DNA of 33,652 nucleotides from Bacteroides sp. 43_108 (GTDB lineage Bacteria; Bacteroidota; Bacteroidia; Bacteroidales; Bacteroidaceae): positions 1 to 33,652 of the forward strand of contig MNQS01000105.1 in the NCBI GenBank assembly GCA_001915545.1, read 5' to 3'. A program made the translations under genes and the position numbers. Shown here one piece after another: positions 23,023 to 29,280 of this stretch (within the stretch, counting starts at the first letter, position 1; each line of letters opens with the position of its first letter). The notes beneath the pieces are model-generated. The model saw only the letters and a list, made by a program, of their open reading frames with translations. It had not been told where the DNA came from and made no database searches.

Positions 23023-24272
23023 TGGTAGCAAAAATCAGCATGGGAAGCTCGTTGTACGGCGCACTTGCCTACAACGGGGAGAAAATCAACAAGGCAAGGG
23101 GAAAGCTCCTTGCCACCAACAAGATCTATAACGACGGTACGGGCACGGTGGACATCGGACGTGCGTTGAACGACTTTCTGCTTTACATGCCCTCACAGAC
23201 AAGGGTGGAGAAACCGGTGGTGCATATATCGCTCAATCCTCACCCGGAGGACAGGCTCACGGATACGGACCTGCAGAACATCGCAAGGGAATATCTGGAG
23301 AAGCTCGGTTTCGGGGAGCAGCCTTATATGGTATATAAGCACGAGGATATAGACCGCCACCATGTGCATATCGTGACGGTCAATGTGGATGAGAACGGCA
23401 GACGGCTCAACTGCGATTTCCTTTTTCGCCGCAGTGACCGCATACGCCGGGAGCTGGAGGAAAAATACGGGCTTCGTCCGGCAGAACGCCGGAGCGAGCG
23501 TCTTGAAAATCCGCTGCACGGGGTGGATGTTTCTGCCGGTGATGTCAAGAGGCAGGTCGGCAACACTGTGAAGGCGGTATGCAGGCAATACCGTTTCCAG
23601 ACGATGGGCGAATACCGTGCCCTTCTTTCCCTTTATAATGTGACCGTCGAGGAAACTCAGGGAAACGTGCGCGGACGTGAGTACCGCGGGCTGGTCTATT
23701 CCGCCACGGACGGCAACGGGAACAAGGTCGGCAATCCGTTCAAGTCCTCGCTCTTCGGAAAGACGGTCGGCTATGATGCCGTGCAGAAGAAGTTCGCCCG
23801 TTCCGGACAGGACATCAGGGACAGGAAGCTGGCGGACGTGACAAAACGCACCGTACTTGCCGTACTGGGAGAAACGTATGACAAGGAGAAGTTCATTTCC
23901 CGGCTCAAAGAGAAGGGCATCGACACCGTGCTGCGCCACACGGAGGAAGGACGCATCTACGGAGCTACCTTCATCGACCACCGCACCGGCTGTGTGCTCA
24001 ACGGCTCACGCATGGGCAAAGAACTTTCCGCAAATGCCTTACAGGAACATTTCACCCTGCCGTACGCAGGACTCCCGCCGATCCGGCTCTCCGTTCCGGC
24101 GGAAGAACGCGAGGCGGCTTATACGCACGACGCTTCCGATGGTGTAGATTATCCGGGCGGCATGGGGCTGTTCACTCCCGAAGGTCCGGCGGTCAATGCC
24201 GAAGAGGAAGCCTTTATCCGAGCCATGCAGCGTAAGAAGAAAAAGAAGAAGCGCAAAGGCTTGGGTATGTAA
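23022..24272 (+). CDS. mobB: MobB relaxase (MOBP-like)
   Basis: This 416-residue relaxase/mobilisation nuclease cuts one strand at oriT and stays covalently attached. The N-terminal domain shows motif III HEDIDRHHVHIVTVNVD at about residues 107-123 (metal-binding His residues) and the upstream VVHISLNPHPEDRL strand. A candidate nucleophile Tyr is in SSLYGALAYNGEK near the N-terminus. The C-terminus is Lys-rich (RKKKKKKRK). The start at 23022 overlaps the mobA stop; the longer frame from 22962 would run further into mobA and is rejected. Confidence 0.88.
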   Translation: MVAKISMGSSLYGALAYNGEKINKARGKLLATNKIYNDGTGTVDIGRALNDFLLYMPSQTRVEKPVVHISLNPHPEDRLTDTDLQNIAREYLEKLGFGEQPYMVYKHEDIDRHHVHIVTVNVDENGRRLNCDFLFRRSDRIRRELEEKYGLRPAERRSERLENPLHGVDVSAGDVKRQVGNTVKAVCRQYRFQTMGEYRALLSLYNVTVEETQGNVRGREYRGLVYSATDGNGNKVGNPFKSSLFGKTVGYDAVQKKFARSGQDIRDRKLADVTKRTVLAVLGETYDKEKFISRLKEKGIDTVLRHTEEGRIYGATFIDHRTGCVLNGSRMGKELSANALQEHFTLPYAGLPPIRLSVPAEEREAAYTHDASDGVDYPGGMGLFTPEGPAVNAEEEAFIRAMQRKKKKKKRKGLGM

Positions 24273-24305
24273 TCAGATTTTTAACCGTTAAACAATTTCA
24301 ATCAA

Positions 24306-26312
24306 ATGTCACAACAGGAAGATGATTTGAGGGCACTTGCGAAAATCATGGATTTTCTTCGTGCCGTGAGTATTATTTTAGTGGTCATGAACGTCTATTG
24401 GTTCTGCTATGAGGCCATACGCCTCTGGGGGATTGACATCGGAGTGGTGGACAGGATACTGGTGAATTTCAACCGTACCGCCGGACTGTTCCGTTCCGTC
24501 CTTTACACGAAGCTGTTCGCAGTCCTTCTGCTGGCACTCTCGTGTCTGGGAACCAAGGGCGTGAAAGGTGAGAAAATCACCTGGCGCAGGATATGGACGG
24601 CTCTTGCCGCAGGCTTTGTGCTGTTTTTTCTGAACTGGTGGATACTGGAGCTTCCGTTTCATGTCGCGACGGTCGCCCTTCTGTATATCCTTACCCTTTC
24701 GGCAGGATATATCTGTCTGCAGATGTGCGGACTGTGGATGTCACGCCTGCTGAAGCACAATCTCATGGACGATGTGTTCAACAACGAGAACGAGAGTTTC
24801 ATGCAGGAAACCCGCCTGCTGGAGAACGACTATTCCGTGAATCTGCCCACCCGTTTTTATTACAGGAAGAAGTGGCATCAGGGATGGATCAATGTGGTCA
24901 ATCCGTTCCGTGCAACTATCGTGCTGGGTACTCCGGGTTCCGGAAAATCCTATGCTGTGGTAAACAGCTTCATCAAGCAGCAGATTGAGAAGGGGTATAG
25001 TCAATATATCTATGATTTCAAATACCCTGACCTTTCAACGATTGCCTATAACCACCTGCTCAACCACCTTGACGCATACAGGGTAAAGCCGAAGTTCTAT
25101 GTGATAAACTTTGACGACCCGCGAAGGAGCCATCGCTGCAATCCCATTCACCCGGATTTCATGACGGACATTGCGGATGCTTATGAATCGGCATATACCA
25201 TCATGCTCAACCTCAATAAGAGTTGGGTACAGAAGCAGGGGGACTTCTTTGTGGAGTCACCGATCATCCTTTTTGCAGCGATTATATGGTACCTCAAAAT
25301 CTATCAGAACGGTAGATACTGTACCTTTCCCCATGCCATCGAGTTCCTGAACCGCAGGTACGAGGACATTTTCCCCATCCTTACTTCATATCCGGAGCTG
25401 GAGAACTACCTCAGTCCCTTTATGGATGCATGGCTGGGAGGGGCTGCCGAGCAGCTGATGGGTCAGATTGCATCGGCGAAAATCCCGCTTTCACGCATGA
25501 TTTCACCGCAACTGTACTGGGTGATGAGTGATAGCGAGTTTACGCTCGACATCAACAATCCTGAAGAGCCGAAAGTCCTGTGTGTCGGGAACAATCCCGA
25601 CCGCCAGAACATCTACGGTGCGGCACTGGGTTTGTATAACTCACGTATCGTCAAGCTGATAAACAAGAAGGGTATGCTCAAGTCTTCGGTGATTATTGAC
25701 GAGCTGCCTACCATCTATTTCAAGGGGTTGGACAACCTGATTGCCACGGCACGAAGCAACAAGGTCGCCGTGTGTCTGGGATTTCAGGATTTCTCACAGC
25801 TTGTACGTGATTACGGGGACAAGGAGGCAAAGGTGGTGATGAACACTGTCGGCAACATCTTCTCCGGTCAGGTGGTGGGCGAAACCGCCAAGACGCTTTC
25901 GGAGAGGTTCGGAAAGGTCTTGCAGAAGCGTCAGTCCATATCCATCAACCGGCAGGACGTCTCCACCTCCATTAACACGCAGATGGACAGCCTTATCCCG
26001 CCGAGCAAGATTTCCGGCCTGACGCAGGGTATGTTTGTCGGTTCGGTGTCCGACAATTTCAACGAGCGTATCGAACAGAAGATTTTCCATGCGGAGATTG
26101 TCGTGGACAATGCGAAGGTGGCGGCTGAAACGAAGGCTTACAGGCCTATTCCCGTCATTACGGATTTTACTGACGAGAACGGCAATGACTGTATGCAGGA
26201 AAAGGTGCAGGAAAACTACAACCGCATCAAGGAAGAGGTGAAAAAGATTGTCGCCGACGAGCTGGAGCGTATTGCGGGTGACGAGAACCTGAGCCACCTT
26301 TTGCAGAAATGA
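24306..26312 (+). CDS. mobC: MobC, VirD4/TraG-type coupling protein
   Basis: The 668-residue type IV coupling ATPase begins with a membrane domain of about four helices (AVSIILVVMNVYWFCYEAIR, LFAVLLLALSCLGT, LAAGFVLFFLNWWILEL, VALLYILTLSAGYICLQMCG). Walker A (GTPGSGKSYAVVNS) is at about residue 208 and Walker B (SVIIDELPTIYF) at about 461, followed by TARSNKVAVCLGFQDFSQL. It feeds the relaxase-DNA complex to the TraG-powered channel. It lies 33 bp after mobB. Despite the name it is unrelated to the small MobC accessory family. Confidence 0.92.
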   Translation: MSQQEDDLRALAKIMDFLRAVSIILVVMNVYWFCYEAIRLWGIDIGVVDRILVNFNRTAGLFRSVLYTKLFAVLLLALSCLGTKGVKGEKITWRRIWTALAAGFVLFFLNWWILELPFHVATVALLYILTLSAGYICLQMCGLWMSRLLKHNLMDDVFNNENESFMQETRLLENDYSVNLPTRFYYRKKWHQGWINVVNPFRATIVLGTPGSGKSYAVVNSFIKQQIEKGYSQYIYDFKYPDLSTIAYNHLLNHLDAYRVKPKFYVINFDDPRRSHRCNPIHPDFMTDIADAYESAYTIMLNLNKSWVQKQGDFFVESPIILFAAIIWYLKIYQNGRYCTFPHAIEFLNRRYEDIFPILTSYPELENYLSPFMDAWLGGAAEQLMGQIASAKIPLSRMISPQLYWVMSDSEFTLDINNPEEPKVLCVGNNPDRQNIYGAALGLYNSRIVKLINKKGMLKSSVIIDELPTIYFKGLDNLIATARSNKVAVCLGFQDFSQLVRDYGDKEAKVVMNTVGNIFSGQVVGETAKTLSERFGKVLQKRQSISINRQDVSTSINTQMDSLIPPSKISGLTQGMFVGSVSDNFNERIEQKIFHAEIVVDNAKVAAETKAYRPIPVITDFTDENGNDCMQEKVQENYNRIKEEVKKIVADELERIAGDENLSHLLQK

Positions 26313-26326
26313 TATTGTATAATGTA

Positions 26327-26371
26327 TAAAAAGACAGACGGGGCAGATTGTTTGCCTGTCCCGTCTGTCTT
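26327..26371. terminator. bidirectional intrinsic terminator between mobC and rteC
   Basis: A 16-bp stem with one G-U pair (26331-26346 with 26356-26371, core AAGACAGACGGG/CCCGTCTGTCTT) encloses a 9-nt loop. A-run at 26327-26330 gives a T-run for minus-strand transcripts (rteC), and an AT-rich TATATTATTAATTT follows on the plus side (mobC). It separates the convergent mob and rte units. Confidence 0.85.
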
Positions 26372-26392
26372 ATATTATTAATTTGGTGTATC

Positions 26393-27010
26393 CTATCTTC
26401 TTTTCAGTTCCGCTTCCTCGTCCCGCCTTATCCTTTCATTGAGGCGTTCCTGCATCTGCTCCAGAAAATGCGTGTGACTGATGGTCTTTCTTCGCTTGAT
26501 GTCGGTATAGAATCTGTAGCAGTCCTTCGTTTCAACTCCGAAGAAAGAATAGAGTATGGGAGCAAGTTGTTTCAGCGGGATTTCCCCATTGTTGATGCAT
26601 CCCATTTCATGGATGCCGTATATGATTTCAACAAGGTCTATGGCATTGCCTGTCCATTGTAGGGGCTGGCTGTTCTTTTTCTCTTTTCTACGTTCCACCT
26701 GTGGCGTATGCACCTGTCCGCTGCGGATCTGACCGATATATTCCAGCATCTTGCGTACAAAGGATAATGCCTTGCGTACATAGATGCTCCTGTTGTTCCC
26801 GGTATTTTCAGTCTGCAGCGTATCATGGAACTGAAGTTCTGTTTCTGCAAAGCTCAGGGCAAAGAATGTGTTTTCCGGGTTCAACATGTTACTGCAGAGT
26901 GATACCACTTCCGATATAAATCCGTTGTAGGACTCCTGTATTTCATCATTGCAGGCACTGCCGCCTATCAGTCTGAAAAAACTTGTTTCTGTCAATATGA
27001 GGTGTTCCAT
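26393..27010 (-). CDS. rteC: RteC, regulator of excision and transfer
   Basis: The 205-residue helical protein has the RteC family features: N-terminal SYNGFISEVVSLCSNML, basic YVRKALSFVRKMLEYIGQIR, and a C-terminal winged-helix-like segment (FYTDIKRRKTISHTHFLEQM, QERLNERIRRDEE). In CTnDOT, RteC activates the excision operon under control of RteB. Here no excision genes (xis2c, xis2d, exc) lie between rteC and the mob genes; the next gene downstream is the convergent mobC. Two small inverted repeats lie just before its start (27033-27057). Confidence 0.88.
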   Translation of the reverse strand: MEHLILTETSFFRLIGGSACNDEIQESYNGFISEVVSLCSNMLNPENTFFALSFAETELQFHDTLQTENTGNNRSIYVRKALSFVRKMLEYIGQIRSGQVHTPQVERRKEKKNSQPLQWTGNAIDLVEIIYGIHEMGCINNGEIPLKQLAPILYSFFGVETKDCYRFYTDIKRRKTISHTHFLEQMQERLNERIRRDEEAELKRR

Positions 27011-27032
27011 TTTCTTTCTGTTTTATGTTATT

Positions 27033-27057
27033 ACACTTGGTTTGAAGTGTGCGCACA
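27033..27057 (-). promoter_or_regulatory. small inverted repeats upstream of rteC
   Basis: ACACTT (27033-27038) and AAGTGT (27045-27050) form a 6-bp inverted repeat that overlaps the palindrome TGTGCGCACA (27048-27057), 23-47 bp before the rteC start. They are placed where an operator or promoter element would be expected. I could not find a convincing sigma-54 or TAnnTTTG box nearby. Confidence 0.4.
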
Positions 27058-27184
27058 TAAAACTATGGGACAAATAGCGGTCCTGCGGGAGTGTTTTTCT
27101 TTTCACATGGATATATCTTACTGATATTCAGAGAAATATTTGCTAAAAATATTTTTTGGAGCTTTTCCCGACGCCTCATTTTTT

Positions 27185-27244
27185 GTTCAGAATCTGAACG
27201 TACGTTCACTTTTTGAACGTCCCGGGCGTTTATTTTCCGAACGT
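27185..27244. promoter_or_regulatory. overlapping palindromes and GAACGT repeats between rteC and the RibD-like gene
   Basis: GTTCAGAATCTGAAC (27185-27199) is a perfect palindrome about its centre, and TGAACGTACGTTCA (27195-27208) a second one overlapping it. GAACGT recurs at 27196, 27215 and 27239. The cluster lies about 175-235 bp upstream of the rteC start on its strand, the distance range expected for an enhancer site of a sigma-54 activator such as RteB (inference). It overlaps the 3' end of the RibD-like gene. Confidence 0.5.
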
Positions 27245-27682
27245 CACCACCCGTTGGCGGGGTGTTTTCCGTCCGTAGGCTATCCGTACCATGCCGTCTT
27301 TCCATTGTCTGCTTCCCGTGCATGTCCATTCGCTTTCGGGCAGCGACGACTGGAACAGCCTGCTGCCGTTTCCCGCAATGACGGGAACCATGTAGAGGAT
27401 GATTTCATCCACAAGCCGCATCCGTATCATGCCGTTGATGATACCTGCCGTCTTTTCAGTTGCTTCTATCAGATAGTTCAGGGAATCGCCGGTGTTTTCC
27501 ATCCGGTTGGAGAGGAGTGTAAGCGACGTGTCTTCTGTCAGGACGCAGGTGGCAGCCTCTTTCAGCGCACCTATCCCGTACTGGTCGGAACCAAGCCATC
27601 GCCCGGACAGACCGGTTGTTTCTGCCGGACAGCCGTCCATTGTCAGGACGGCGAGTAATCGGACTTTTGCCATAGCGGTCAT
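27230..27682 (-). CDS. short RibD-C/DHFR-like protein in the rte region
   Basis: The 150-residue protein is related to the RibD C-terminal / dihydrofolate reductase fold: VRLLAVLTMDGC at the N-terminus and VDEIILYMVPVIAGNGSRLF near the C-terminus are family landmarks. It is shorter than the usual 170-200 residues and lacks the Gly-Gly cofactor loop expected before LVDE (it reads GIINGMIRMRLVDE), so NADPH binding may be lost. The start is 27682 (MTAMAKV) or 27673 (MAKV); the frame continues upstream through the terminator, which argues against a longer form. It is preceded by a probable structured RNA and an intrinsic terminator, suggesting attenuation. Confidence 0.7.
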   Translation of the reverse strand: MTAMAKVRLLAVLTMDGCPAETTGLSGRWLGSDQYGIGALKEAATCVLTEDTSLTLLSNRMENTGDSLNYLIEATEKTAGIINGMIRMRLVDEIILYMVPVIAGNGSRLFQSSLPESEWTCTGSRQWKDGMVRIAYGRKTPRQRVVTFGK

Positions 27683-27710
27683 TCTGTTGCGACCGGAAGC
27701 CGTATATAAT

Positions 27711-27736
27711 AAAAAAATAGCGTGCAAATTACGCTA
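27711..27736 (-). terminator. intrinsic terminator of the structured RNA upstream of the RibD-like gene
   Basis: On the minus strand TAGCGT (27731-27736) and ACGCTA (27718-27723) pair around a 7-nt loop and are followed by seven T (27711-27717). It ends 28 bp before the RibD-like start, so it either ends a non-coding RNA or controls read-through into that gene. Confidence 0.8.
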
Positions 27737-27934
27737 CTTCTGGTGATGGCTCTGGAAAGCCTGACAGGAATTACGTAAATGCACGCTATGCCCAGGCATA
27801 GCATAAGCATCACGCAATCGTATCCTGTCTTCAAATTTTCCAGATTTTCACCAGAAACGCCTTGCGGTCTTATTCTATACTATATCTTAGTCGGTACGGA
27901 AAACCGTGTTTCTCCGTACCGTATTTCTCCTATG
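27711..27934 (-). ncRNA. probable structured non-coding RNA or attenuator leader (about 220 nt)
   Basis: The minus-strand region between rteB and the RibD-like gene has a perfect -7 box (27941-27948), a 9-bp hairpin (27913-27921 with 27892-27900, 12-nt loop), and a long nested hairpin. Its helices pair 27848-27856 with 27738-27746 (9 bp), 27837-27844 with 27751-27758 (8 bp), 27823-27829 with 27763-27769 (7 bp), 27819-27822 with 27772-27775 (4 bp), plus an apical hairpin 27785-27802. An intrinsic terminator follows at once. Nested pairing over 119 nt does not arise readily by chance. I could not match it to a known riboswitch or to the RteR RNA of CTnDOT. It may be a trans-acting RNA, a 3' element of rteB mRNA or an attenuator. 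Confidence 0.65.
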
Positions 27935-27940
27935 TTCATG

Positions 27941-27948
27941 CAAAGATA
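27941..27948 (-). promoter_or_regulatory. -7 promoter box for the structured RNA
   Basis: On the minus strand the sequence is TATCTTTG followed by C, an exact fit to the Bacteroidetes -7 element, 22 bp after the rteB stop. Transcription would start near 27934. No TTTG is present 19-21 bp upstream, as in many Bacteroidales promoters. Confidence 0.6.
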
Positions 27949-27969
27949 GGATTTTCAGTCGAAATTTTC

Positions 27970-29280
27970 TCATTTTTCGCTCTTTTTCTGCATGATACCG
28001 TATTCTTTCATCTTGTTGTACAGGGTCGTGCGGCTGATACCCAGCAGTCCGGCAGTCATTTCGCGGTTCCCGTCCGCCTGTGCCAGTGCCCGCACGATGC
28101 GTTCCCTTTCCTCATTCCCGTCTTTCAGCAGCAGGGAGCTGCCTGCCTGTGCCGTACTTTCCGCTTCCAGCCTGTCGGCTCCTATCAGCCTTCCTTCCGT
28201 CAGCAGGACGGCGGAACGCACCGTCTGTTTCAGCTCCCTCACATTTCCTGCCCACATCTGCCTCATGAGTTCCTTTTCCGCCTCCTTGTCGAATCCTTCC
28301 GTATGCCGTCCCAGTTCCTCGTTGGCAAGCTCCCGGAAAAACTCCGCCAGCGGCAGTATGTCCTCCCGGCACTCCCGCAGCGGCGGTATCTTGATGACAA
28401 ACTCCTTCAGGCGGTGATACAGGTCCCGCCGGAAACGTCCTTCCTCCACTGCCTTCTCCAGATTCTCGTTGGTCGCCGCCACAATGCGCACATCCGCTTT
28501 CCGCTCGCGGGTGCAGCCCGTCGGACGGTAGCATTTGGTCTGCAGCGCACGCAGCAGTTTCTGCTGTACCTCAGCGGGCAGGTTGCCCACCTCGTCCAGA
28601 AACAGCGTGCCGCCGTCAGCCTCCGCCATGCAGCCCTTCTTTCCGGCTATGGCTCCCGTAAACGCGCCTTTCTCGTATCCGAACAGCTCGGATGCCGCCA
28701 GCTCCCGTGTCAGCATACCGCAGTCTATCGCGACAAACGGACCTTTCTGCCGGGTACTCTGCGCATGTATCTTTTCTGCTACGTGTTCCTTGCCAGTGCC
28801 GTTCTCTCCAAGTATCAGCACACCTATGTCCGTCGGGGCTACCAGTGAGATACGCCGGTCGATTGTCCGGAATGCGGCACTTCTGCGCTCCAGTATGGGC
28901 ATGGTATGCCTTCTTTCCGATTTGCGTACCAGCTCACTTATCCTCGGAAGCAGCTTTTCCTGCAGCAGGGTCTTGGGGATATAGTCCTCGGCTCCCAGCC
29001 TCATGGAGCTGACTGCCGATGCGACCTGCGCATAGTCGGTCATGATGACAAACGGGTTTCTGATACCCGCTTCCCGCATCCGCTCCAGCACTTCCGTACA
29101 TTCTCCGTCGGGCAGACGCAGGTCCGACACGATGATGTCCCCATCGTCCAGTTCCTCCAGCAGCCTCCGTGCCCCGGCACAGTCGTATGCCGTGCGGGTC
29201 TTGTAGCCTGCCTTCTCCAGCATTCCGCAGACATGGTCGCGGAATACCGGGTTGTCCTCTATCACTATTATTCTTCCCAT
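27970..29280 (-). CDS. rteB: RteB, sigma-54-dependent response regulator
   Basis: The 436-residue NtrC-type activator has a receiver domain at about 1-120 (acidic E8/D9, phospho-acceptor D53 in IIVSDLRLPDGE, Lys in YIPKTL). The central AAA+ domain holds Walker A GENGTGKE near 160, the sigma-54 contact GAFTGA near 205 and LFLDEVGNLP (Walker B). The C-terminal Fis-type helix-turn-helix reads NREMTAGLLGISRTTLYNKM. It is phosphorylated by RteA and, in CTnDOT, activates rteC. The start at 29280 (MGRIIVIEDN) is chosen because receiver domains begin there; it lies inside the rteA 3' end (13-bp overlap). Confidence 0.92.
   Translation of the reverse strand: MGRIIVIEDNPVFRDHVCGMLEKAGYKTRTAYDCAGARRLLEELDDGDIIVSDLRLPDGECTEVLERMREAGIRNPFVIMTDYAQVASAVSSMRLGAEDYIPKTLLQEKLLPRISELVRKSERRHTMPILERRSAAFRTIDRRISLVAPTDIGVLILGENGTGKEHVAEKIHAQSTRQKGPFVAIDCGMLTRELAASELFGYEKGAFTGAIAGKKGCMAEADGGTLFLDEVGNLPAEVQQKLLRALQTKCYRPTGCTRERKADVRIVAATNENLEKAVEEGRFRRDLYHRLKEFVIKIPPLRECREDILPLAEFFRELANEELGRHTEGFDKEAEKELMRQMWAGNVRELKQTVRSAVLLTEGRLIGADRLEAESTAQAGSSLLLKDGNEERERIVRALAQADGNREMTAGLLGISRTTLYNKMKEYGIMQKKSEK

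Noticed and set aside
27683..27727. Upstream extension of the RibD-like protein
   Set aside because: The extra codons run through the intrinsic terminator, so the start at 27682 or 27673 is used instead.
27738..27856. Long hairpin as an integron attC site or a retron RNA
   Set aside because: It lacks the conserved attC core motifs and there is no integron integrase or reverse transcriptase nearby.
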